DNA of 64,000 bases from Micromonospora sp. NBC_01796 (GCF_035917455.1 NZ_CP109078.1:2046001-2110000), one strand, 5' to 3'; counted from the first letter of the stretch, positions 1 through 8,735 are shown. The notes: generated from the sequence alone by a model not told the origin. Program-made: numbers and translations.

Positions 1-40
1 CGCTTGCTCACTTCCGTCACTATCAGCTGCGGCAGCTGGG

Positions 41-436
41 TCAGCTGGGGTTACCGAAGACCCACAACACGCCCTGGGCGAACCCGTAGTCCAGCCCGGC
101 CACGACCGTCAACATCACCGCGACGAAGACGACCACCACGGCGGTGTAGGTCAGCAGTTCCTTCCGGGTTGGCCAGATGACCTTACGCAGTTCGGCCACG
201 ACCTCGCGGAAGAACCGGGCGATCCGGCCGAAAAATCCCACCCGCTGGGTTTCCGACTTGGCCTTCGGCCGGCTGTCCGCCGACTCTGCCTTGGTCCGGG
301 AACGGGTGGCGGTGCCACCGCGCGAGACCGGCTCCTCGCCCTCGTCGGCGTCATCGTCGATAGCGTCGTCGATCGTCTCGTCGTCAAGACGGTCGTCGTC
401 CGCGGCGTCCTCGCCGCGCCGGTTGCTCTCGGCCAC
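41..436 (-). CDS. secE: preprotein translocase subunit SecE
   Basis: SecE is the small membrane subunit that clamps SecY in the Sec translocon. The last 60 residues are typical: an amphipathic helix (FFREVVAELRKVIWPTRKEL) followed by one membrane segment (TAVVVVFVAVMLTVVAGLDY). The first 70 residues are a charged Asp/Glu-rich extension, common in actinobacteria. I take the GTG at 436, giving 131 aa, because a GGAGGG lies 6 bases upstream; an in-frame GTG at 484 would add 16 residues. The gene reads towards the window edge, where nusG would be expected, and a tRNA-Trp gene lies upstream, the usual arrangement. Confidence 0.95.
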   Translation of the reverse strand: MAESNRRGEDAADDDRLDDETIDDAIDDDADEGEEPVSRGGTATRSRTKAESADSRPKAKSETQRVGFFGRIARFFREVVAELRKVIWPTRKELLTYTAVVVVFVAVMLTVVAGLDYGFAQGVLWVFGNPS

Positions 437-696
437 TTCGCCCTCCGTCGGGGGGTGCTGGGTTCGTACGTCGGGTGGACGCACGACACACTGGTCACGC
501 CGACCGAGTACGAGTAACGCGCTCGGCCGAAACCCGGACCCTACCGTCCCCCGGGACGGGCCGCGGCCGGCGGAGCCGACGAAAGCTGCCTTCGGCGGGG
601 CGACCCGCTCCAGAACAGCCCCGCCGATGCCACCACCACGGGACGATCGTCGCGCATCGGCGACTCCGACCCCCGGGAACGGTCAGGCCTAAGGCG

Positions 697-769
<73 letters not shown>

Positions 770-965
770 GTGCGGGAAAGCCGTCCCTACTCGGGCGCGC
801 ACGCCTAAGTAGGGCCTACTTGCCCCACGGCGGACCAGTGTACGGGTAGACGACCGACTTTCCCAACCGGCCACCACCACCTGCCGAACACCCGCCACGC
901 CGTGTGCCGAACACCCGCCACGCCGACCCGGCCGGGGCCGCGCGAGGGTGGCCGGAGATCGACCG

Positions 966-1367
966 TCAGGCGCCGGAGATCGGGCCCCGGATGGTCGCCC
1001 GCGCCTGCGCCAGCACCTTCTCACCGTGACAGGTCGCGGTCAGGTCCAGCCTGGTCAGGCCCGGCTCGGCGCCGTCGCGTACCACCGCGCGTACCTCGAT
1101 CTCGGTGCCCTCGTCGTCGTCGGGCACCACCACCGGCCGGGTGAACCGGACGCCGTACTCGACCACGGCGGCGGGGTCACCGGCCCACTCGGTCACCGCG
1201 CGGCCGACCAGCGCCATGGTGAACATGCCGTGGGCGATCACGCCCGGCAGCCCCACCTTGGTCGCGAACCGGTCGCTCCAGTGGATCGGGTTGAAGTCAC
1301 CCGAGGCACCCGCGTAGCGGACCAGGTCCGCCCGGGTGACCCGGAAGGTCTTGACCGGCAGCTCCAC
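966..1367 (-). CDS. hadB: MaoC-like (3R)-hydroxyacyl-ACP dehydratase, HadB type
   Basis: Hot-dog fold dehydratase subunit that, with its partner HadA, removes water from 3-hydroxyacyl-ACP in type II fatty-acid elongation. The hydratase-2 motif is visible near residue 30 (GDFNPIHWSDRFA, with catalytic Asp and His). I chose GTG at 1367 (133 aa): it follows the hadA stop by one base and has a GGAGAGGG upstream. The longer reading from a TTG at 1391 would overlap hadA. It forms an operon with hadA, as in mycobacteria, where the pair also lies between rpmG and trpT-secE. Confidence 0.88.
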   Translation of the reverse strand: MELPVKTFRVTRADLVRYAGASGDFNPIHWSDRFATKVGLPGVIAHGMFTMALVGRAVTEWAGDPAAVVEYGVRFTRPVVVPDDDEGTEIEVRAVVRDGAEPGLTRLDLTATCHGEKVLAQARATIRGPISGA

Positions 1368-1368
1368 G

Positions 1369-1815
1369 TCAGCCCTCTCCGCGTACGACAAGCTTTGACC
1401 AGACGGTGACCACCGGCTCGCCGGCCACCGTCGAAACGTCGGTCCGGGTGGTCAGGAAATCGTGCCCACCGCGAGAGGTGATCTCCTCGACGGTGTTGAC
1501 GCAGACCAGCTCGTCCCCGGCGATCACCGGGCGGGCGTACGCGAACCGCTGGTCGCCGTGGACCACCCGGCTGTAGTCGATGCCCAGCGCGGGGTCCTCG
1601 ATGAGCTGCTGGCTCGCCGCCATGGTGATGATGACCGGAAAGGTCGGCGGGGCGACCACGTCGCCGTGTCCGAGCGCTCGCGCGGCCTCAGGATCGTGGT
1701 ACGCCGGATCGGTCGCGCCGATCGCGGTCGCGAACTCACGGATCTTCTCCCGTCCCACCTGGTAGGGGACGGTCGGCGGATAACTGCGGCCAACAAAAGA
1801 CGGGTCCAACGACAT
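1369..1815 (-). CDS. hadA: MaoC-like dehydratase N-domain protein, HadA/HadC type
   Basis: A 148-residue FAS1-type dehydratase N-domain protein, the non-catalytic substrate-binding partner of HadB. The start (MSLDPSFVGRSYPP followed by Y-x-V-G-R-E-K-I-R-E-F) and the PPTFPVI segment are characteristic of the family. It lies directly upstream of hadB and downstream of rpmG. Only one A/C-type gene is present here, whereas mycobacteria have hadA-hadB-hadC, so a HadC assignment cannot be excluded. Confidence 0.85.
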   Translation of the reverse strand: MSLDPSFVGRSYPPTVPYQVGREKIREFATAIGATDPAYHDPEAARALGHGDVVAPPTFPVIITMAASQQLIEDPALGIDYSRVVHGDQRFAYARPVIAGDELVCVNTVEEITSRGGHDFLTTRTDVSTVAGEPVVTVWSKLVVRGEG

Positions 1816-1962
1816 GCCGCGAACCTACACTCCCGGATCCTCGATCACCGTTTGGCGAAATGCCGGTCGGAAAAACACGATCGCCGCACCGAAGGCGAAA
1901 GCGCCCGATCGGTACGGCGATGTGGAAAGACTGCGTGGCCGGCGCTGGACCGGCCAGCGGTT

Positions 1963-2130
1963 CTAGCGGGTCTCGCGGTGAACGGTGTGCTTGCCGTCCC
2001 GGGGGCAGAACTTCTTCAGCTCGATACGGTCCGGGTCGTTACGACGGTTCTTACGCGTGATGTAGTTGCGCTCCTTGCACTCCACACACGCCAAAGTGAT
2101 CTTCGGACGGACATCGGTCGCCTTCGCCAC
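1963..2130 (-). CDS. rpmG: 50S ribosomal protein L33
   Basis: A 55-residue L33 starting at GTG 2130 ([20 protein letters not shown]...) and ending ...KHTVHRETR. The first Cys pair (CVEC, residues 15-18) and the third Cys (FCP, residue 42) are present, but the position of the fourth zinc ligand is Asp (CPRDGKH), so the zinc ribbon is incomplete. A GAGGAAGG lies upstream of the start. The gene sits between the tRNA-Met/tRNA-Thr pair and the had genes. Confidence 0.94.
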   Translation of the reverse strand: MAKATDVRPKITLACVECKERNYITRKNRRNDPDRIELKKFCPRDGKHTVHRETR

Positions 2131-2260
2131 GGCGGAGTGCCTTCCTCGCTAAGGATCAACTACGACACAGCAGCGTACCTGCCTGCTGTGCGGACATGCA
2201 AAGTGGGCGCCACTTGGCGCCCTTCACTTCGGTTTCCGGACCGGGCCCGGGTGCCGAGAG

Positions 2261-2333
2261 TAGCGGTGGCCGGACTTGAACCGGCGACACAGCGATTATG
2301 AGCCGCTTGCTCTACCATCTGAGCTACACCGCC
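2261..2333 (-). tRNA. tRNA-Met (CAT anticodon, elongator type)
   Basis: The minus strand folds into a 73-nt cloverleaf beginning GGCGGTGTAGCTCAGATGG, with anticodon loop CTCATAA (CAT) and T-arm GCCGGTTCAAGTCCGGC. The first acceptor pair is G-U rather than the C-A mismatch of initiator tRNA, so an elongator Met tRNA is the better reading. Confidence 0.93.
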
Positions 2334-2359
2334 GCAGGCGGGTCCAGCTGAACCCTCTG

Positions 2360-2432
2360 AGCCCCCTTACGGAATCGAACCGTAGACCTTCTCCTTACCA
2401 TGGAGACGCTCTGCCGACTGAGCTAAGGGGGC
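2360..2432 (-). tRNA. tRNA-Thr (GGT anticodon)
   Basis: The minus strand folds into a 73-nt cloverleaf with acceptor GCCCCCT/AGGGGGC, anticodon stem CTCC/GGAG around loop ATGGTAA (anticodon GGT), and T-arm with GGTTCGATTCC. It lies 27 bp from tRNA-Met and is read first in the same direction. Confidence 0.94.
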
Positions 2433-2544
2433 AACGCGATCTTGCTTTTGGCGCGCAGGGGTAAGAGTACACGGCGATCCAGCGGTGGGGAAATCGGATC
2501 CCCGGGGGTCGCATAGTGCCTGCCCACGGGCCATCCGACGGCCC

Positions 2545-5109
2545 TCACGGCACCGCGCGCAGGCGCCGTACGTCGCTGGCGGCGGCCGTTTCCGGCTCCA
2601 CCTGGGCACCGATCCATGCCTCCAGCCGCTCGTACGGCAGCGGCCTGCTGAACAGGAACCCCTGGCCGATCTGACAGCCGATGTCCTGCAGCAACTCCAG
2701 CGTCAACTCGCTCTCCACACCCTCGGCGACCACCGTGAGGCCGAACTGCTGGGAGAGCGTCACCACCGCGTTGACGATGGCCAGGTCCACCGGGTCGGTC
2801 GCCATGCCCTGCACGAACGAACGGTCGACCTTCACCTCGTCGACCGGCAACCGCCGTAGGTAGGACAGGGACGAGTAGCCGGTACCGAAGTCGTCCACCG
2901 ACAGGCGTACGCCGACCTCGCGCAGCCGGCGCAGGGTCGGCATTGGACGGTTGGTCCCGTCCAGCACACCGGCTTCCTTGATCTCGAAGGTCAGCAGTTC
3001 CGGGGCGACGCCGTACTCGGCCAGCAGCTCCTGGACCCGGTCGGGGAAGTGCTGGTCGATCAGCGTACGGGCGGAGAGGTTGACCGACACGGCGAGCGAG
3101 CCGCCGTCGGCGGCCCAGTCCCGGCTGCGCCGCAGCCCCTCCCGGAGCACCGCCTCGGTCAGCCGCTCCAACTGGCCGGTGTGCTCCGCGACCGCCACGA
3201 AGTCCTCCGGCGAGACCGGGCCGTGTGCCGGGTGCTCCCAGCGGGCCAGGCACTCGACCCCGACCAGCCGCCGGTCGTCGAGGGTCACCTTCGGCTGGAA
3301 ATAGACCTCCAGCTCACCGTTGTCCAGGGCCCGACGCAGGTCGCCCGCGAGGCCCAGGCGGTGCATGGAGCGGGACTCCAGCGCCGGGTTGAACAGCTGG
3401 ATGCTCCCCGGGGTCGACTTCGCCGCGGTGGCTGCCAGGTCGACCCGGCGCAGCAGCGTCTCCGGGTCGTTGCCGTGATCCGGATGGACCGCCACCCCGA
3501 CCGCGGTGTCGACGTCGAGGACCAATGTGCCGAAGACCATCTGGTCCTGGATCTGCTCGCGCAGCTCGGCGGCCAGTTCGGTGGCCGCCTCGGCGTTCTC
3601 CGCCCGCAGGGTGACCAGGAACTCGTCCCCGCCGATCCGGCCGACCAGGGCGGCCGCCGGCGCGCAGGAACGCAGCCGGGAGGCGACCTCGGTGAGCACC
3701 TCGTCACCGGCCGCGTGCCCGAGTGACTCGTTGACCTGGCGCAGCCCGTCGACGTCGAAGAGGAGGACCGCGACCACCTCACCCGGCGCCCGGACCCGTA
3801 CCGCCTCTTCGAGCGCCTCGGTCATCCGGCGCCGGTTCGGCAGGTTGACCAGCCCGTCGTGGTACGCGTCGTGGCGCAACCGGTCGACCAGCCGGGAGTT
3901 CTCCAGGGCGACCGCGACGTGTGCCGCGATCGTCTCGAAGACGGGTACGTCACCGGGGAGGAAGTGGGTGCTGTCGCTGAGGCGGTTGACCACCTCCAGG
4001 GTGCCGATCACCGCCTGACCGGAGCGGAGCGGAGCCACGATGACGTCCTTCGCGCCGTCCGCGCGCAGGGCCGCCCGTACCTCCTCGTCGCCGTCCAGCC
4101 GTCCGCCCACCGCGACGGTCCGCTTCTCCTGTACGGCCAGCCGCCGGGCGATCAGGGGCGTCCGGCCCAGGTCCAGCAGACCGGGGTCGTCGACCCGCGC
4201 GGTGAGCAGCACCTCAGGATGCCGACCCTGGGCCGGTAGCCAGAGGGTGGCGTACTCGGCCTGCATCAGTGACCGGACCCGGCCCAGCATGACGTCCGTG
4301 AGGGTGCCGTCCTGCCCACTCTGGGTCATCGCCCGGGTGAGGTCGTACATGTCCGCGAGCGTGCGATGCTGCCGGAAGAACTGCGCGTAGGACTTGCCCA
4401 CCAGGGCGAGCCCGCTGGCGAGCAGTGCCAGCAGAAGCAGTGACCACCACGTGCTGACCAGCGCGATCAGGACGATCAGGCCCACCGAGACGTTGGCCCC
4501 CGCGACGACCAGGTTGGGCGCCGCGGTCCGGGTCATCTCCCATCCCGCCTGGGCGCCCTGGATCAGGGTCACCACGACGATCACCGCGGCGAAGGTGACC
4601 AGGGTGATCGTGCTGACCGCGATGAAGAGGTTGGCCAGGGTCCTCGGTCCGGCGTCCGTCATCGGCGGCAGCGCCTGGAGCACCAGGCCGGCCAGCGAGG
4701 TGGCGGCCGCGGTCTTGGCCACGTTGAAGGACGCCTTCGCCATCCCGACCCGGCGCCGGAGCTGGCTGATCAGGGTCGCCAAGGTGAAGATCAGCACCAC
4801 GGTCAGTGGCTGGAGGTAGAACAGCGCCAGTACCAGCGGGATCTCGGTGAGCGTCGCGATGATCGCCTGGCGCCGGATGACGAAGTGGAGGGTCGACCCC
4901 TCGGTCACCACCATGAAGACCAGCAGGGCGGCAGCGACCACCCACGCGCCGACCGGATGCTCGATCCGCCCGACGAGCCGTTCGGTGCCACCGTCGCCGG
5001 CGAGGATCCCGAGCCCTGTCGACCAGATCACTGCGAGGATCGCCAGTGGTCCGGTGATGAACCAGGCGCGCTCAGCGGATCGTCGTGGCGCTGATTGCCG
5101 CCCGGCCAT
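2545..5109 (-). CDS. membrane GAF-GGDEF-EAL cyclic-di-GMP enzyme
   Basis: An 854-residue bifunctional c-di-GMP protein. Residues 1-250 hold about seven membrane segments, followed by a GAF-like domain (about 265-405), a GGDEF domain (about 415-580) and an EAL domain (about 595-840). The cyclase signature GGDEF is intact, but no RxxD inhibitory site precedes it. In the phosphodiesterase the first signature reads ECL instead of EAL; DDFGTGYSSL, KVDRSF and AEGVES are kept. Both activities look possible. ATG 5109 has AGGGAG 5 bases upstream. A small membrane peptide gene ends 59 bp upstream in the same direction, suggesting co-transcription. Confidence 0.93.
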   Translation of the reverse strand: MAGRQSAPRRSAERAWFITGPLAILAVIWSTGLGILAGDGGTERLVGRIEHPVGAWVVAAALLVFMVVTEGSTLHFVIRRQAIIATLTEIPLVLALFYLQPLTVVLIFTLATLISQLRRRVGMAKASFNVAKTAAATSLAGLVLQALPPMTDAGPRTLANLFIAVSTITLVTFAAVIVVVTLIQGAQAGWEMTRTAAPNLVVAGANVSVGLIVLIALVSTWWSLLLLALLASGLALVGKSYAQFFRQHRTLADMYDLTRAMTQSGQDGTLTDVMLGRVRSLMQAEYATLWLPAQGRHPEVLLTARVDDPGLLDLGRTPLIARRLAVQEKRTVAVGGRLDGDEEVRAALRADGAKDVIVAPLRSGQAVIGTLEVVNRLSDSTHFLPGDVPVFETIAAHVAVALENSRLVDRLRHDAYHDGLVNLPNRRRMTEALEEAVRVRAPGEVVAVLLFDVDGLRQVNESLGHAAGDEVLTEVASRLRSCAPAAALVGRIGGDEFLVTLRAENAEAATELAAELREQIQDQMVFGTLVLDVDTAVGVAVHPDHGNDPETLLRRVDLAATAAKSTPGSIQLFNPALESRSMHRLGLAGDLRRALDNGELEVYFQPKVTLDDRRLVGVECLARWEHPAHGPVSPEDFVAVAEHTGQLERLTEAVLREGLRRSRDWAADGGSLAVSVNLSARTLIDQHFPDRVQELLAEYGVAPELLTFEIKEAGVLDGTNRPMPTLRRLREVGVRLSVDDFGTGYSSLSYLRRLPVDEVKVDRSFVQGMATDPVDLAIVNAVVTLSQQFGLTVVAEGVESELTLELLQDIGCQIGQGFLFSRPLPYERLEAWIGAQVEPETAAASDVRRLRAVP

Positions 5110-5168
5110 ACCGCTCCCTAGGGGTCGCGTTCCTTGCGGTCCCCGTCAACCGGGCCCGCGAGGTCTAT

Positions 5169-5339
5169 CTAGAGGTGGCCCCCGACGGCCTGCAGCACGA
5201 CCGCGCCCGCGCCGAGACCCCAGTCGTAGGTGTCCTGGGTGAAGAACAGGGTCTCGCCGGTGCCGTGCACTGCCATGAAGAGAGCCGTCAGCGCAAGGGC
5301 CGAGCCAAGCAGCCGACCAAGCCATCGTGCGGGCATCAT
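5169..5339 (-). CDS. small membrane or exported peptide, 56 aa
   Basis: A short open frame starting with two ATGs (MMPARWLGRLLGSALALTAL...) and ending ...VVLQAVGGHL. An AGGAG lies 5 bases upstream of the first ATG, which is strong support for translation. Residues 6-24 form a hydrophobic segment after a basic N-terminus, so the product is a single-pass membrane or exported peptide; a second weakly hydrophobic stretch is at the C-terminus. It lies 59 bp upstream of the GGDEF-EAL gene on the same strand and may share its promoter. I recognise no family. Confidence 0.55.
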   Translation of the reverse strand: MMPARWLGRLLGSALALTALFMAVHGTGETLFFTQDTYDWGLGAGAVVLQAVGGHL

Positions 5340-6135
5340 TCGCTCCTGTCGAAAACATGACGGAGAAGAGGTGGAGGTTCCATGATGGTGCCACAGCTAC
5401 GGGAGGCAGCAAAGCGGTACGGGCCTGCCGCGCCGCCGATCCGGCAAATTCCAACCGAACGGTAGGGACAACTCCACCGGCCGGCCGCAACCCCATGTGC
5501 CACAGAACGCCGACTTGGTGCGGGTAGCGCACGAAGTGAACTACTCCTCGAATCAGAAAACACGGACTAAATCGCGCCGCTCCTCATAATCGACCTAACG
5601 AACTTATACCCTCAACACTCCCCATATCGGACGGTCCCGACCCCGGTCGGGCCCGCGTCGCCGACCCCCGCACCGACCCTCCGACCCGTAGCCCCGCACG
5701 TCAACGCAACGCTCACCGACCAACACGGCGCGTGGCAGTCGGGGCGCCCGGATGGACACAGCCCGCCTCCGGGTTGCCGATCGGTGACCGATTCATGTCA
5801 ACCACGCGCCGCGTACGCGAAGGCCGGCGCATCGGAGATGACAACAGTCCGTGCCGGTTCCGGGAACCAGTGGGTATTCGTCGCCTTTGGGATCGGTGAT
5901 TGAGTCGGTCGCGTCAACCGATAAGGACAAGGCCGCCGGGATGGCATCACGATGAGTGGTCAAATCAGCACGATGGTTAGTAGGGACATCGTCCGTACGA
6001 CCCGCCGCCGATCTTGTTTGTCACCACACACTCGCGTACCGGTCTGGTCACTAGGGCGCAGACCGGATCCGCCACCCGTGACTGCCCACCGGTTTCGACC
6101 GGCGGCGCACGTTCACGTGCCGACGGCGGGCCGTA

Positions 6136-6151
6136 CGTGACGTAGCTCACG
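6136..6151. promoter_or_regulatory. CRP-family-like palindrome
   Basis: The sequence CGTGA-CGTAGC-TCACG is a perfect inverted repeat with the GTGA-N6-TCAC spacing of CRP/FNR-family sites. It extends by one more pair (TACGTGA/TCACGTA, 6134-6153). It lies about 640 bp upstream of the esterase start, which is far for direct control, so binding is inference. Confidence 0.4.
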
Positions 6152-6470
6152 TAGCAGCGTCAGGGTCGCGGTCGACGCGAAGCGGACGGATCGCCCGGCC
6201 ACCGCTGCGGACGGGTCGCGCCATCCAACGCGTACGCCCGGGGTCACCCGGCGCCGCCGGCGGTCCGACACGGCCGCCGGACGTGCCTCACCTTATTTAC
6301 TTCTATCGGCACAGCCCGTCGCCGACCAAGACCGCCCAACCACCGGTCCACCCGGGCACCCGGCATCTCCACCGTTCGCCGACACCCGCGGGGATGGTCT
6401 CCGGCCACCTCGTCGCGCGCCCCGGAGCGTCACCTACCAGCACCCTCCACGGAGTCGAAGTTCCCGAATG

Positions 6471-6485
6471 CCGGAAAGTTTCCGG
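6471..6485. promoter_or_regulatory. GAAA-N-TTTC palindrome 1
   Basis: CCGGAAA-G-TTTCCGG is a perfect 15-bp palindrome with 7-bp arms, resembling the single-base-spaced inverted repeats bound by regulators of hemicellulose genes in actinomycetes. It lies about 300 bp upstream of the CE15-CBM2 esterase and 190 bp from a second similar site. Confidence 0.45.
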
Positions 6486-6662
6486 TAGGTGAGGCCGGAC
6501 GGTCGCGCGACCACGGCAGTCTCCCCTCGGGATCAGCGGCGGATGTCCGGACAGCCCGGACCGAACGACGACAGGTCCGAGGCCACCACCATGCCTCAGT
6601 CATCATCCGACGCGTCGCGATCCCTGCACCGAGCGACCACCCCCGGCTCCCCGCGCGAAGGA

Positions 6663-6688
6663 CCGAAACTTTCGGCAAAATATTGACA
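6663..6688 (+). promoter_or_regulatory. GAAA-N-TTTC palindrome 2 with adjacent TTGACA element
   Basis: CCGAAA-C-TTTCGG (6663-6675) is a perfect 13-bp palindrome. Eight bases further is a consensus -35 hexamer TTGACA (6683-6688). No convincing -10 hexamer follows at 17 bp. A repressor bound to the palindrome would sit just upstream of the polymerase site, fitting substrate-controlled expression of the downstream esterase. Confidence 0.5.
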
Positions 6689-6786
6689 CTCTCCGATAAC
6701 TTGCTCGACACTTGACGCGCACTCGACATTCGTGATCATCGATCGCCACGTCGCTTCCACCACCCCCACCCGGAAGGAGAGCCCTA

Positions 6787-8460
6787 GTGATCATCAGCTC
6801 AGGGCATCCAAAAATCCGTTCAACGGTCGTCGTGCTGGCGGTAGCGGCACTCGCGGCGACCGGCGCGCTATCGGCAGTAGCGAGAACCACCACCGCCGAG
6901 GCCGCCACCGGCGACGTCGTGGCCGCCGCGACGGTCGAGGACGAGGGTGCGGACTGCCCGGTGTCCCTGCCCGGCTCGCTGACCGCCAACTCCAGGCTTC
7001 CCGACCCCTTCAAGAAGCTGGACGGCACGCGGATCTCCGCCAAGTCCGACTGGCGGTGCCGACGGACGGAGATCAAGAAGCTGGCGGAGAGGTACGTCTA
7101 CGGCGAGAAGCCCGTCAAGCCGGCAAGCGTCACGGGAACGGTCTCGAACAGCAGCATCACCGTGAACGTCACGCACAACGGCAGGAGCTCCAGCTTCTCC
7201 GCGAGTGTCCAACTACCCAGTGGTTCCGGCCCCCACCCGGCCGTTGTCGTCCTGGGCGGGTTCGGTGCGGACACGGCCGCGATCAGAGCCGCAGGTGCTG
7301 CCGTCATCAACTACGACCCGTACGCGGTTGGCCGGGAGGGCACGCCCCGGAACAACAAACAGGGCGCGTTCTACAGCATCTACGGCTCCTCCAGCAGCAC
7401 CGGACTGCTGATGGCCTGGGCCTGGGGGGTGAGCCGGATCATCGACGTCATCGAACAGTCGGGCGGCAGCATCCTCAGGGCCGATGCGACCGGCGTCACC
7501 GGATGTTCCCGGTTCGGAAAGGGCGCCTTCGTGGTCGGTGTCTACGACCAGCGCATCGCCCTGACCATGCCGATCGAGTCGGGTAGCGCCGGCGTACCCA
7601 TCTTCCGGGGCATTCCCGGGGAGGGCGCCCAGAGTCTGAGCAGCGCGTACGGGGAACAACCGTGGCTGGGCGACGCGTTCGGCTCCTTCACGAGCAGCCC
7701 GAACACGCTCCCGGTGGACACGCACGAGATGGTGGCCATGGTCGCGCCGCGAGGGCTGTTCATCATGGACAACCCGCACATCGCCAACCTGGGTCCCCGG
7801 TCCGCGAGCGTGGCGGCCCTGGGCGGCGCGGAGGTCTACAAGGCCCTCGGCGCGGGAGACAACATCACCTACTGGTCCGACGTCCAGGACGGCACCCACT
7901 GCGCCAACCGGTCGGAATGGCGTACGCCCCTGCAGCAGAACATCCAGAAGTTCCTGCTGAGGACGGGCAACGCCCCCGGCGCGATCAGGATCTCCAGCAG
8001 GGCGGCCGGCAACCTGGCCGAGTGGAGGGACTGGCAGACCCCGGTCCTCTCCGACGGCCCGACCCCTCCACCCACGACGCCGCCGACCACCACACCCCCG
8101 ACCACGCCGCCCACCACCGGCCCGCCGACCACACCCCCGACCACGCCGCCCACCACACCCCCGACCGGTGGTGGCTGCTCGGCGACGGTGTCGGTCAACC
8201 AGTGGACGGGTGGTTTCGTCGCCACCGTACGGGTGACCGCCGGCTCCTCGCCGATCAGCGGCTGGACGGCCGCCATGACCCTGCCGTCGGGCGCCAGCGT
8301 CACCAACGCCTGGAACGCCAACCGCAGCGGGAACACCGGTGCGGTCCAGTTCACCAACGTCGCCTACAACGGCTCTCTCACGGCCGGCCAGTCGACCGAG
8401 TTCGGCTTCCAGGGCACCGGCACGGGTACGGGACTGACCCCCACCTGTTCCGCCAGGTAG
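6787..8460 (+). CDS. secreted CE15 glucuronoyl-esterase-like protein with C-terminal CBM2
   Basis: A 557-residue secreted enzyme starting at GTG 6787 with AAGGAGAG upstream. A signal peptide covers about residues 1-38. The catalytic domain (about 55-420) has the CE15 nucleophile motif GCSRFGKG, a following PIESGSAG segment with the likely acid, and the His in DGTHCANR. A Pro/Thr linker (about 425-460) joins a CBM2-type module with paired Cys (CSATVSVNQWTGGF ... PTCSAR) that binds cellulose or xylan. CE15 enzymes cleave ester bonds between lignin and glucuronoxylan. The gene stands alone, with palindromic sites upstream. Confidence is high for architecture, moderate for exact substrate. Confidence 0.88.
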   Translation: MIISSGHPKIRSTVVVLAVAALAATGALSAVARTTTAEAATGDVVAAATVEDEGADCPVSLPGSLTANSRLPDPFKKLDGTRISAKSDWRCRRTEIKKLAERYVYGEKPVKPASVTGTVSNSSITVNVTHNGRSSSFSASVQLPSGSGPHPAVVVLGGFGADTAAIRAAGAAVINYDPYAVGREGTPRNNKQGAFYSIYGSSSSTGLLMAWAWGVSRIIDVIEQSGGSILRADATGVTGCSRFGKGAFVVGVYDQRIALTMPIESGSAGVPIFRGIPGEGAQSLSSAYGEQPWLGDAFGSFTSSPNTLPVDTHEMVAMVAPRGLFIMDNPHIANLGPRSASVAALGGAEVYKALGAGDNITYWSDVQDGTHCANRSEWRTPLQQNIQKFLLRTGNAPGAIRISSRAAGNLAEWRDWQTPVLSDGPTPPPTTPPTTTPPTTPPTTGPPTTPPTTPPTTPPTGGGCSATVSVNQWTGGFVATVRVTAGSSPISGWTAAMTLPSGASVTNAWNANRSGNTGAVQFTNVAYNGSLTAGQSTEFGFQGTGTGTGLTPTCSAR

Positions 8461-8565
8461 TTCTCCACCTCGGCTAGGACAAAGGCAAGATCCGACTGCC
8501 CACCGTCTGCCACCGGGCGCCCCGGAAGGCCGGATCCGCCTCGGCTGGGTCGGACGAGACGAGAA

Positions 8566-8601
8566 TCGCCCCTGACCGGCATCTCTGCTGGTCAGGGGCG
8601 A
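8566..8601 (-). terminator. 12-bp-stem hairpin, left copy
   Basis: Arms TCGCCCCTGACC/GGTCAGGGGCGA enclose a 12-nt loop. The same hairpin recurs at 14711-14746 downstream of the intact tRNA-Tyr, where it is the natural tRNA terminator. Here it also lies 105 bp past the esterase stop. Confidence 0.75.
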
Positions 8602-8613
8602 TACCGCACCTGA

Positions 8614-8687
8614 GGGTGGGTAGGAGATTCGAACCTCTGAACCTTCCGCGACGGGTTTACAGCCCGCCAACGTCGAGGCACCGACCC
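8614..8687 (-). pseudogene. degraded tRNA-Tyr fragment (GTA anticodon loop retained)
   Basis: On the minus strand the 3' two-thirds closely follows the intact tRNA-Tyr at 14760-14840: anticodon loop CTGTAAA, CCGTCGCG, and TTCAGAGGTTCGAATC. The 5' part is scrambled (no proper D-arm), and the T-stem and acceptor arm carry mismatches, so it should not make a functional tRNA. It is best read as the displaced half of an attachment site. Confidence 0.75.
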
Positions 8688-8735
8688 GGTCCTTGGCACT
8701 GCAGGACGTAGCGGCGACACAAGTTCGACACCGCG

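Larger units (their letters stand above)
5340..6786. other. 1.4-kb gene-free region between divergent transcription units
   Basis: No open frame here has a convincing start, codon pattern or recognisable product. The stretch around 5555-5630 is distinctly AT-richer than the surroundings and is a reasonable place for the promoter of the leftward peptide and GGDEF-EAL genes. The right part carries a CRP-like palindrome, two GAAA-N-TTTC palindromes and a TTGACA element leading to the esterase gene, listed separately. Confidence 0.6.
8482..8688. repeat. left copy of island-flanking direct repeat
   Basis: This stretch matches 14632-14840 in the same orientation. Shared parts in order are a GATCCG(A/C)CTGCCCAC..TCTGCC block, the CCTCGGCTGG segment, an identical hairpin with its flanks, and the 3' portion of a tRNA-Tyr sequence. 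Identity is nearly complete across the hairpin and falls off at the ends. Such paired repeats ending in a tRNA are what site-specific integration into a tRNA 3' end leaves behind. Confidence 0.75.

Noticed and set aside
5952-6686. Several short plus-strand frames in the gene-free region
   Set aside because: No ribosome sites, no codon bias and no recognisable products.
8614-8687. Second functional tRNA-Tyr
   Set aside because: D-arm absent and acceptor/T-stem mismatched; listed as a pseudogene fragment.
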